From UBA7430 sp002478765 (GTDB taxonomy: Bacteria; Bacteroidota; Bacteroidia; Flavobacteriales; UBA7430), in contig CALSTU010000002.1 of the NCBI GenBank assembly GCA_943789355.1, positions 124,001 to 188,000 on the forward strand: a stretch of DNA of 64,000 nt, read 5' to 3'. The notes beneath the pieces were generated by a model. That model saw only the letters and a list, made by a program, of their open reading frames with translations, was not told the origin of the DNA and did not search any database. A program made the translations under genes and the position numbers. This document shows positions 47,102 through 54,673 of this stretch, piece by piece (position 1 is the first letter of the stretch; each line of letters opens with the position of its first letter).

Positions 47102-47174
47102 GACAGATTTTTTTCTAAAATAAGCGTAAATTTATCGAATCTTTAAGCATTCGTTCAATTTTATACATTTTGAA

Positions 47175-47327
47175 ATGAAAATATTCAAACCAAAACAATA
47201 TTACACCTACATAATTATAATTTTCACCTCTATTTTTCTGAACTCCTGCTCCGTATTTAAATCATGTGATTGTCCAGGACTTGGATTTAATGACACGTCT
47301 CTCGAAAAAAGTGAAAATCCCTCCTAA
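47175..47327 (+). CDS. short lipoprotein, 50 aa, cysteine-rich C-terminus
   Basis: An ORF of 50 codons: basic start MKIFKPKQYY, a hydrophobic helix (TYIIIIFTSIFLN), a lipobox ending in Cys25 (LNSC), then SVFKSCDCPGLGF and a short polar tail. It is a plausible lipoprotein of a kind common in flavobacteria (short, with a CxC after the lipobox), though I know no name for it. A TACATTTTG string ends directly before the ATG, close to but not matching the -7 box. It is read divergently from mlaE. Confidence 0.6.
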   Translation: MKIFKPKQYYTYIIIIFTSIFLNSCSVFKSCDCPGLGFNDTSLEKSENPS

Positions 47328-47491
47328 AATTATTAAAGGATAAAGCAATTCATCAATGATACTAAAGAATCAAAGAAGAAAACCATATCCATCCGTAAGA
47401 ATTTATAAATCATCACGATTTTCCAATCAAGTGATAATAAATGATGCAAAGTATTCGTTTTGCTTTGTGATTGATAAGTAAACAAGAAAAA
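47328..47491. other. gap with one doubtful 41-codon ORF
   Basis: Between the short lipoprotein and the cytochrome-oxidase subunit IV gene. It contains a 41-codon ORF (47356-47481, starting MILKNQRRKPYPS and ending SFCFVIDK) without a signal peptide or recognised motif. It could be real, or a remnant; nothing else is evident. Confidence 0.4.
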
Positions 47492-47785
47492 ATGGGAAAA
47501 ATCAGCCGTAATGAAGTGAAAAAAATGTGGTATGTATTCACGATGCTTCTCCTCTTAACAGTCCTAGAACTGGGAGTAAGTATCACTCAACCGTTCAATG
47601 AAAACACCATGAAGTGGGGTCTAATTGTTTTAATTACTGCAAAAGTATTGTACACCCTATCCTATTTCATTTATCTGAAACAAAAAAAGAAAAAATTCAT
47701 CACCGTAATGTTATTTCCTTCATTACTTATCCTTCCTTTCATAACGTTTGTGATTTTAATGGAAAAAGGTGTCATAAACATATGA
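47492..47785 (+). CDS. cytochrome c oxidase subunit IV-like membrane protein
   Basis: 97 aa with three transmembrane helices (about 9-28, 38-57, 66-86), preceded by a basic start (MGKISRNEVKKMW). Spacing and the sequence MKWGLIVLITAKVLYTLSYF match the small prokaryotic cytochrome c oxidase subunit IV (COX4_pro/CyoD-like) family. The ATG at 47492 is preferred to an earlier TTG. No other oxidase subunit is nearby, though TolC/HlyD genes follow, as they often do after flavobacterial oxidase clusters. Confidence 0.7.
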   Translation: MGKISRNEVKKMWYVFTMLLLLTVLELGVSITQPFNENTMKWGLIVLITAKVLYTLSYFIYLKQKKKKFITVMLFPSLLILPFITFVILMEKGVINI

Positions 47786-47922
47786 CCACATTCTCGAACG
47801 AATCAGACCACTTACAGCATGAGAATTAAAGCGCTATACCTATCAAAGAAATTGCAAGAGGAAGGTTTCAAACATACACCCATCTGCTTATTTGTAACTT
47901 TATAAAAATTAAATAGCTGTTT

Positions 47923-49233
47923 ATGAAAGTTTTACATTTTTTAATTTTTATCGTCACCCTCTCAAATCTTCAAGCACAACAAATTTGGAGTTTAAATGAC
48001 TGTGTCGATTATGCATTAAAAAACAACCTTTCTTTAAAACAAAATGAACTAAATATTCAGCAAAAAGAAGTTCGGAAGATGCATTCCAAAATGCAACTGC
48101 TTCCTACAATCAATTCAAACAGTTCTTTTAATAAAAATGAAGGTCGCTACATCAATCCACTCACGAATGATTTTGTAGAGGAAATCAGCAATTCGTTAAA
48201 CCTTTCACTAACAACCAACATCACCCTTTTTAGTGGCTTCAAAAACATCAATCAGTTAAAGAAAGATGCCAACGAACATTTAAAAAGTATTTATGATCTT
48301 GAGACAGCAAAAAATAATTTAATTACAACCATAGCACTCAGTTACCTTCAAATACTCTTCAATGACGAATTGCATCAAACCGCTTTAAAGCAATTTGAAT
48401 TAACAAAAAACCAAGAAAATAGGATTCAAACCCTAGTACTTGCAGGATCCATAGCTAAAGGTGAACTCCTAAACATTCAATCTCAAAGAGCGCTAGAAGA
48501 ACAGCGGTTAACGCAAGCTGAAAACCAATTAAGTCTATCCAAGCTTCAGTTAGCCCAATTACTAGAGATAAAAAATCACCAAAACTTAGAAGTATTAAAA
48601 CTTGATTTAGACATTCCTAGAATAAAGATCATGGACGGTATTGAAAGTGATTATGAGAAAGCTTTAAAAATACAAAGCAGCATAAAATCAAGCGAGCTTC
48701 AAGTAACCAGTGCTTTATATGACCTTAAGATAGCGAAGTCAAACTATGCTCCAAATATCGTTTTAGGTCATAGAACCAGTAGTGTGTATGCAGATAATGC
48801 TGTGGGATACTCATTTGAAGAGCAACTAAGAAATAACAAACAATCCGGAATCTACCTAAATCTGAATATTCCTATATTTAATCAGTGGGCAGCTCATAAC
48901 GCTGTAAATCAAAGTAAAATTCAAATCGAAAACAACCGTTTGATTGCGCAACAAGCAAAAAATGAATTGCGTAAAAACATGGAACAAGCTCATGCGGATC
49001 AGCTCGCCTCTTACAAAAGGTATCAAGCGGCAACGAAATCTGTACTAGCATCAAAAGAGTCCTATGCATATACTACGGAGCGTTATGAATTAGGCATGGT
49101 AAACAGCTATGAGTATAACGAATCTAAAAACAAACTCATTTCGTCAGAATCCGATAAATTACAAGCAAAATACGACCTGATTTTTAAGGTGAAATTATAT
49201 GAATTCTACACCCTTCAATCCTTTCAATTATGA
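47923..49233 (+). CDS. TolC-family outer membrane efflux protein
   Basis: 436 aa with a signal peptide (about 1-18, ending LQAQ) and two long repeats of amphipathic helices with beta-strand ends, as in TolC: IWSLNDCVDYALKNNLSLKQ at the start of repeat 1 and SYEYNESKNKLISSESD at the end of repeat 2. It forms the outer-membrane channel of a tripartite efflux or type 1 secretion system. It overlaps the adaptor gene as ATGA. The inner-membrane pump is not encoded here. Confidence 0.92.
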   Translation: MKVLHFLIFIVTLSNLQAQQIWSLNDCVDYALKNNLSLKQNELNIQQKEVRKMHSKMQLLPTINSNSSFNKNEGRYINPLTNDFVEEISNSLNLSLTTNITLFSGFKNINQLKKDANEHLKSIYDLETAKNNLITTIALSYLQILFNDELHQTALKQFELTKNQENRIQTLVLAGSIAKGELLNIQSQRALEEQRLTQAENQLSLSKLQLAQLLEIKNHQNLEVLKLDLDIPRIKIMDGIESDYEKALKIQSSIKSSELQVTSALYDLKIAKSNYAPNIVLGHRTSSVYADNAVGYSFEEQLRNNKQSGIYLNLNIPIFNQWAAHNAVNQSKIQIENNRLIAQQAKNELRKNMEQAHADQLASYKRYQAATKSVLASKESYAYTTERYELGMVNSYEYNESKNKLISSESDKLQAKYDLIFKVKLYEFYTLQSFQL

Positions 49234-50477
49234 CTCGAAAATCAATCATCATACTAACAACAATACTTCTTTTCATTCTTCTTGTAATCGTCAAGAAAAA
49301 GGGATATCTCGGTGGTGAAAAACCCTTGATTGTCAAAACAGAACAAGTGTTTGTAGGATCCATCACGGAAACCGTACCTGCCGATGGTAAAATACAACCT
49401 GAAATAGAGATTAAAATCTCACCAGATGTATCGGGAGAAATTATTGAACTCAAGGTCAAAGAAGGAGACTGGGTCAATCAAAATGATTTACTCCTTCGGA
49501 TCAATCCTGAGATTTACGCAGCAAATCTCGACCGCATGGAAGCCAGTCTAAATAATATAAAGGCCCAGTTAGCGCAACAAAAAGCGCAATTAAAAGACGC
49601 AGAGATTAAGTTCACAAGGAACGCAAGTCTTTTCGAAAAGGGAGCTATTTCATCCACTGAATATGAAACGAGTCAAAACAATTATGAGTTGGCTCAATTG
49701 GCTGTCAAAGCTTCTTATCACAATGTCGAAAGTTCTGAAGCCGCAGTGAAAGAAGTACAAAACAACCTAAACAGAACTTCAATCTTTGCTCCAATATCAG
49801 GCACGATTTCCAGACTCAACGTTGAACAAGGAGAGCGCGTTGTTGGCACAGCACAAATGACTGGAACTGAACTACTTCGAATTGCCGACTTTAACCAAAT
49901 GGAAGTTATTGTTGATGTGAGTGAAAATGACATCATGAGGGTTAATCTTAATGATCGGGCTGAAGTAAGAATTGATGCTTACAGCAAAGATGTCTTTGAA
50001 GGAGAAGTTACAGAAATTGCGAACTCTGCGAACCTGGTTGGAACATCAGCAGATCAAGTAACGAATTTTGAAGTGAAAGTTAGAATACTAAAATCTTCCT
50101 ACGAGAAACAACTAAAAACACACAAGCACCCATTTCGACCGGGGATGACAGCATCAGTAGATATCGTTACATCGGTTAAGCATGATATAAAACTACTCTC
50201 TATACAATCCGTAACTACACGAAAAGATAGCAGCGACTATTCGATCATCACTACGGAGGATCCTGAAAGAGATCAGACTGAAGAAGCCTTTGAATGTGTG
50301 TTTGTTGCTCAAAACGGAAAAGCTCACTTAAAATCTATTGAGACGGGTATTCAAGACGATCAAAATATTGAAATTGTAAAAGGCCTTTATGTAGGACAAG
50401 AAGTAATTACGGCACCTTACAGCGCCGTTTCAAAGAAACTTAGCAATCAAAAAAATGTTCAGGTAGAAAATAAATAA
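49230..50477 (+). CDS. HlyD/MacA-type periplasmic adaptor
   Basis: 415 aa: N-terminal membrane anchor (about 5-22), a lipoyl/barrel-sandwich domain (KIQPEIEIKISPDVSGEIIELKVKEGDWV and FAPISGTISRLNVEQGERV) split by a long coiled-coil hairpin (about 95-190), and a beta-barrel domain. The MacA type pairs with an ABC permease-ATPase, which is not in the window. It couples to the TolC gene by an ATGA overlap and is followed by tsaB one base later. Confidence 0.9.
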   Translation: MTRKSIIILTTILLFILLVIVKKKGYLGGEKPLIVKTEQVFVGSITETVPADGKIQPEIEIKISPDVSGEIIELKVKEGDWVNQNDLLLRINPEIYAANLDRMEASLNNIKAQLAQQKAQLKDAEIKFTRNASLFEKGAISSTEYETSQNNYELAQLAVKASYHNVESSEAAVKEVQNNLNRTSIFAPISGTISRLNVEQGERVVGTAQMTGTELLRIADFNQMEVIVDVSENDIMRVNLNDRAEVRIDAYSKDVFEGEVTEIANSANLVGTSADQVTNFEVKVRILKSSYEKQLKTHKHPFRPGMTASVDIVTSVKHDIKLLSIQSVTTRKDSSDYSIITTEDPERDQTEEAFECVFVAQNGKAHLKSIETGIQDDQNIEIVKGLYVGQEVITAPYSAVSKKLSNQKNVQVENK

Positions 50478-50478
50478 A

Positions 50479-51165
50479 ATGGCTCTATTACTCATTCTAG
50501 AAACAGCAACAAAAAACTGTTCAATAGCCTTATCAGAAAATGGACATGTTATAGAATCCATTGATTTTAATGATGGACATTTCTCCCACTCAGAAAAACT
50601 ACATGTTTTCATAGAAGAAATTTGTATTAAATCAGGAAGAAAACTAAACAAACTAGATGCCATTGCTGTAAGTAAAGGTCCAGGGTCATACACAGGGCTT
50701 CGCATAGGGGTTTCTGCAGCAAAAGGGCTTTGTTATGGACTCAACATCCCACTCATTAGTTTAGAAACACTTGAGATTCTGTCCAGAACTTATGCTTCAA
50801 ATTGTAAAGTTAGTAGCAAAGACCTCATCATCCCCATGATTGATGCAAGAAGAATGGAAGTCTACACCGCAGTGTTTGACTCCAAATTCAAGAAAATAAA
50901 GGATACTGAAGCTCTAATCTTGAAAGAAGATTCTTTTGATGAATTCCTGAATAAGTCAGTTTGTCATTTCATTGGAGATGGTGCTGAAAAATCAAAAGAA
51001 CTTTATGAAAAAGAAAATTCAAAATTTGAATCTTCCTTGTATCCATCGGCAGCGGCAGTAGCAAAACTAGCTCAAATTGCCTACGACAAAAGTGAATTTG
51101 AAAATGTAGCTTATTTCGAACCTTATTATCTAAAAGATTTCGTTGACGGTAAAAAAGGAGCCTAA
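50479..51165 (+). CDS. tsaB: tRNA threonylcarbamoyladenosine biosynthesis protein TsaB
   Basis: 228 aa of the ASKHA fold; TsaB scaffolds TsaD/TsaE to make t6A37 on ANN-decoding tRNAs. Typical pieces: LLILETATKNCSIALSENG, SKGPGSYTGLRIGVSAAKG and IPMIDARRMEVYTAVFD. It begins one base after the adaptor stop, so it is the third gene of the efflux operon. Its stop overlaps that of gpmI on the other strand. Confidence 0.94.
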   Translation: MALLLILETATKNCSIALSENGHVIESIDFNDGHFSHSEKLHVFIEEICIKSGRKLNKLDAIAVSKGPGSYTGLRIGVSAAKGLCYGLNIPLISLETLEILSRTYASNCKVSSKDLIIPMIDARRMEVYTAVFDSKFKKIKDTEALILKEDSFDEFLNKSVCHFIGDGAEKSKELYEKENSKFESSLYPSAAAVAKLAQIAYDKSEFENVAYFEPYYLKDFVDGKKGA

Positions 51166-52679
51166 CCTACCAGTACATTTCCATCCATCTCATCTGGAAT
51201 CGTAATGCCCATAATTTTCAATATTGTAGGAGCCACATCAGCAAGCTTACCATCCTTGATTTCAGAGTAGTCGGTATTTAATAAAAAACAAGGCACAGGA
51301 TTCGTCGTATGAGCTGTATTTGGTGTTCCGTCATCGTTAATCATGAAATCAGCGTTACCATGATCTGCAATGATGATAAAACCGTAATCTTGCTTCAAAC
51401 CCGCTTCTACAACTTGCTTGGTACACTGATCAACGACCTCAAGAGCCTCTATAACAGCCTCATAAACACCGGTATGCCCAACCATGTCTGGATTTGCAAA
51501 ATTCAAGCAAATGAAGTCTGAGGGAGCATTCTCAATTTCAGAAATAATAGCATCTGTTATTTTTTGAGCACTCATTGATGGTTGTAAATCATAAGTGGCG
51601 ACTTTAGGTGATGGAATCATAATACGTTTTTCCCCATCAAAACTCGGCTCACGTCCTCCAGAAAAGAAGAAAGAAACATGAGGGTACTTCTCTGTTTCTG
51701 CAATTCGAATCTGAGTCTTCCCATGAGCAGAGAGTACTTCTCCTAAAGTTTTCTGTAAATTATCTTTGTAAAATAAAACCGATACATCTCTATAAGCTTC
51801 ATCATACATAGTCATTGTAACGTAATTCAAATGGAGAGCTGACATGTTGTACTCTGGGAAATCTTCTTGAGTAAGTACTCTAGAAATTTCACGACATCGA
51901 TCGGTCCGAAAATTAAAGCATAGCACCAAATCACCTTCTTCAATTTTTGCAAGAGCATTACCATCAGCATCAACTTTACTAAGAGGTTTTACAAACTCAT
52001 CGGTAACACCCGCATTGTATGAAGATTGGATCGAATCGATAAGATCTTTAGTTTTTTCTCCCTTAGCGTGAACCATCAAGTCATAAGCCAATTTAACACG
52101 CTCCCAACGCGTATCTCTATCCATCGCATAATAACGTCCAACAACACTAACAAGTTCAGCTGATAAATTAGAAATCTTTGACTCTAACTTTTCTATAAAA
52201 CCCTTACCGCTTTTCGGATCGGTATCCCTACCGTCTGTGAAAGCGTGGATGTAAACATTCTCTAATTCTGCTGTATCAGCCAATTCGCATAAATGATGAA
52301 GATGAGTGTCGTGAGCATGAATACCCCCATCAGAAACCAAGCCCATGAAATGAACAGCTTTGTTATTTTCTTTGGCATACGAAAAAGCTTTATTCAGAGC
52401 TTCATTGTCCTTAAAAGTATCATTCTTAACAGCATGATTAATTTTCACCAAATCTTGATAAACAACTCTTCCAGCTCCAATATTGAGATGCCCAACCTCA
52501 GAATTACCCATTTGGCCCGCAGGAAGTCCTACTTGCTCTCCATCGGTAAGCAGTTCAGCATTTGGATAGCTTTTGTAAAGAGAATCTACAAAAGAGGTGT
52601 TCGCATTTTGCATGGCATTGGACTTGGTATCATTTCCATGACCCCAACCGTCGAGAATTAACAAGGCTACTTTTTTCAT
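51162..52679 (-). CDS. gpmI: 2,3-bisphosphoglycerate-independent phosphoglycerate mutase
   Basis: Interconverts 3- and 2-phosphoglycerate with two Mn ions and a phosphoserine. The 505 aa show LLILDGWGHG at the start, the catalytic serine in MGNSEVGHLNIG, and metal ligands in IIADHGNAD and the later TAHTTNPVP. The ATG (MKKVALL) is preferred to a TTG one codon before. The stop codons of gpmI (TAG) and tsaB (TAA) overlap within CTAA. Confidence 0.97.
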   Translation of the reverse strand: MKKVALLILDGWGHGNDTKSNAMQNANTSFVDSLYKSYPNAELLTDGEQVGLPAGQMGNSEVGHLNIGAGRVVYQDLVKINHAVKNDTFKDNEALNKAFSYAKENNKAVHFMGLVSDGGIHAHDTHLHHLCELADTAELENVYIHAFTDGRDTDPKSGKGFIEKLESKISNLSAELVSVVGRYYAMDRDTRWERVKLAYDLMVHAKGEKTKDLIDSIQSSYNAGVTDEFVKPLSKVDADGNALAKIEEGDLVLCFNFRTDRCREISRVLTQEDFPEYNMSALHLNYVTMTMYDEAYRDVSVLFYKDNLQKTLGEVLSAHGKTQIRIAETEKYPHVSFFFSGGREPSFDGEKRIMIPSPKVATYDLQPSMSAQKITDAIISEIENAPSDFICLNFANPDMVGHTGVYEAVIEALEVVDQCTKQVVEAGLKQDYGFIIIADHGNADFMINDDGTPNTAHTTNPVPCFLLNTDYSEIKDGKLADVAPTILKIMGITIPDEMDGNVLVG

Positions 52680-52688
52680 CAATCTAAA

Positions 52689-52715
52689 TTTGCGGCAATT
52701 TAGCTTTTACTTTTG
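52689..52715 (+). promoter_or_regulatory. possible upstream promoter in the gpmI-ftsB gap
   Basis: TTTG (52689-52692), 15 nt, then TACTTTTG (52708-52715). Downstream lies a small hairpin (CTCCA / TGGAG around 52738-52756). It may give ftsB a long leader or make a small RNA. The gap 52680-52991 holds this and the box at 52883-52890 and no convincing gene. Confidence 0.35.
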
Positions 52716-52882
52716 ATAGTACATAGTTTTTCAGGCACTCCATACTCTGTGGAGCGAATACTCTTGGAAACAAACACAATACTAAGACTTCTGTTCTAGA
52801 AAAGATATACCTCAGTGAATCCCTTATTCAACATGAATAAATTCATTAAAGCATCAATCATAGAATTAAATACTATAAATTG

Positions 52883-52890
52883 TATATTTG
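52883..52890 (+). promoter_or_regulatory. TAnnTTTG -7 box for the ftsB-mut operon
   Basis: TATATTTG, 101 nt before the ftsB ATG. The leader would contain a nine-codon ORF (MNDYASCSI) of doubtful meaning. No cobalamin riboswitch is seen in this leader despite the B12 enzyme downstream. Confidence 0.45.
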
Positions 52891-52991
52891 AAAAGCTTCG
52901 ACCTTTTTACAACAAAAGATTATTCTATGAACGATTACGCAAGTTGTTCTATTTAACTAAGTGTGAATAAATACGCTCAACCCGATATAAA

Positions 52992-53294
52992 ATGTCAAAT
53001 AAAAAATTGATTTTTAATTTACTATTTAAAAAAATAAAAAATCCTTTCGTGATTATTGGCTTTATCTTTTTGGTGTGGATGCTTTTATTCGACAACAACT
53101 CCTACATCAATCAAAGCAGATTGTCAGAGACAATTGATCAGCTCGAAAAAGATCAAAAGCATTACCAAGAAGAAATCAAAAAGGATTCTATTGCTCTTGA
53201 GGAACTTTCCAACCCAAAAGGATTAGAAAAATTTGCTCGAGAAAAATACCACATGAAAAAAGAAAATGAAGAGATCTTTCTCATTATTGAATGA
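52992..53294 (+). CDS. ftsB: septum formation initiator FtsB/DivIC
   Basis: 100 aa: a short cytosolic start, one transmembrane helix (about 18-34; FVIIGFIFLVWMLLF), a periplasmic coiled coil (about 42-75) and the C-terminal motif LEKFAREKYHMKKENEEIFLI typical of FtsB/DivIC. It is part of the FtsQLB complex that activates septal peptidoglycan synthesis. Its stop overlaps the mutA start as ATGA, so a division gene heads the methylmalonyl-CoA mutase operon. Confidence 0.92.
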   Translation: MSNKKLIFNLLFKKIKNPFVIIGFIFLVWMLLFDNNSYINQSRLSETIDQLEKDQKHYQEEIKKDSIALEELSNPKGLEKFAREKYHMKKENEEIFLIIE

Positions 53295-54673
53295 GTATAC
53301 CTATGGAACGACTATTTGGAGATTTTAATTCAAAAACACTTAAGGAGTGGAAAGAAATTATTCTTACAGACCTTAAAGGAGATGAATACGAATCTCTTAT
53401 TTGGGAAGATCCAGAAAACATTCAAATTGAACCCATATACAATCCAGAATCCATACCAGAACTGAGGAATGACATCACCCATCAACACTCTAACTGGGAA
53501 ATAGAACAAACACTTGTTCTGCCAAAAAACAAAAAAATATTGGCCAGTCTAAACTCAGGAGCTACCGCTCTTCTGATTAAAGACTTACCCTCTAAAGACA
53601 TCGAAACCGTATTTGAAGGGGTGTGGATACAGCACATTCAAACCTCTTTTCAATCTAAAACTCCCGTGAGTGACATAGAAGCATTCGTTTCACTGGTTCA
53701 AAAAAGAAAACTTGACAAGAATACAATTAGAGGCAGTCTGCAGTATGACCCTCTGATGGATGGATTGAGGAATGGTGAACTTCAGACCAACTTATGGGAG
53801 AACTTCAAATCAATACAAGAAAATGTTAAAGAACTACCACAGTATAAAAGTGTCTGCTTACGAGGTTACGAATATCATAACGCAGGAGCTACACTAACTC
53901 AAGAGCTCGCTTTTACATTGGCTCAACTGAGTGAGTATTTTGCAAACACTAACGAATTAAAGCCTGATAAAATTCAGGTAAGCCTTGCGGTATCGACAAA
54001 TTATTTTTTTGAGATTGCTAAATTCAGAGCCATCCGAATCCTGTGGAAACAAATTCTAAAAGCATACAACAAACAATACGTTGATCTTGACCTGAGAGCT
54101 GAAAGTAGTTCGAGAACCTCAACACTTTATGAACCACAAGTAAACATGCTCAGAAACACCAGCCAGTGCATGTCTGCTGCCCTAGGAGGAGCGAACACCA
54201 TCAATGTAAACAGCTTTAATACCGTTTGTTTGAAAGAGGATGATTTTGGACAACGGATGGCTAGAAATATCTCATTAATTTTAAAAGAAGAATCGTACTT
54301 TAATAAAGTAGTCGATCCGTCAGCAGGCTCCTACTACATTGAATATTTAACAAATAAACTAAGTGAGAATGCTTGGAAAGTATTTCAAAACATAGAAAAA
54401 AAAGGAGGTTGGCTAACTTGTGTAAAGATGAATACAATACAAGAGATGATCGAGAAAAATGCACGTAGTCAAGAACACGATTTAAACAACAAAAAAATAA
54501 GACTTCTGGGGACCAACCTTTTCCCAAATAGAGAAGAAAAAATGTCTCATAATATTGATAAATCACTGACATTAAACCTTCTGAAAGGAAAAGAATTTAA
54601 AGCCATGAACGCCAATCGATTGTCTGCAAATATGGATCTTGAACGATTAGCAAAAGAGCCGAATGATGTCTAG
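53291..54673 (+). CDS. mutA: methylmalonyl-CoA mutase small subunit
   Basis: Non-catalytic subunit (460 aa) of the heterodimeric B12 enzyme. It resembles the TIM-barrel part of MutB (RGYEYHNAGATLTQELAFTLAQ, ILWKQILKAYNKQ, VDPSAGSYYIEYLT), but the C-terminal B12-binding domain with DxHxxG is missing, which makes it shorter than many actinobacterial small subunits that retain a degenerate domain. It overlaps ftsB at its start and mutB at its end, so subunit synthesis is coupled. Confidence 0.93.
   Translation: MSIPMERLFGDFNSKTLKEWKEIILTDLKGDEYESLIWEDPENIQIEPIYNPESIPELRNDITHQHSNWEIEQTLVLPKNKKILASLNSGATALLIKDLPSKDIETVFEGVWIQHIQTSFQSKTPVSDIEAFVSLVQKRKLDKNTIRGSLQYDPLMDGLRNGELQTNLWENFKSIQENVKELPQYKSVCLRGYEYHNAGATLTQELAFTLAQLSEYFANTNELKPDKIQVSLAVSTNYFFEIAKFRAIRILWKQILKAYNKQYVDLDLRAESSSRTSTLYEPQVNMLRNTSQCMSAALGGANTINVNSFNTVCLKEDDFGQRMARNISLILKEESYFNKVVDPSAGSYYIEYLTNKLSENAWKVFQNIEKKGGWLTCVKMNTIQEMIEKNARSQEHDLNNKKIRLLGTNLFPNREEKMSHNIDKSLTLNLLKGKEFKAMNANRLSANMDLERLAKEPNDV

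Noticed and set aside
52927..52956. Nine-codon leader peptide MNDYASCSI upstream of ftsB
   Set aside because: No attenuator-type hairpins follow, and short ORFs like this occur by chance.
52720..52990. Cobalamin riboswitch upstream of ftsB-mutAB
   Set aside because: No B12-box sequence (AGCCACTG-like) and no multi-helix core could be found.
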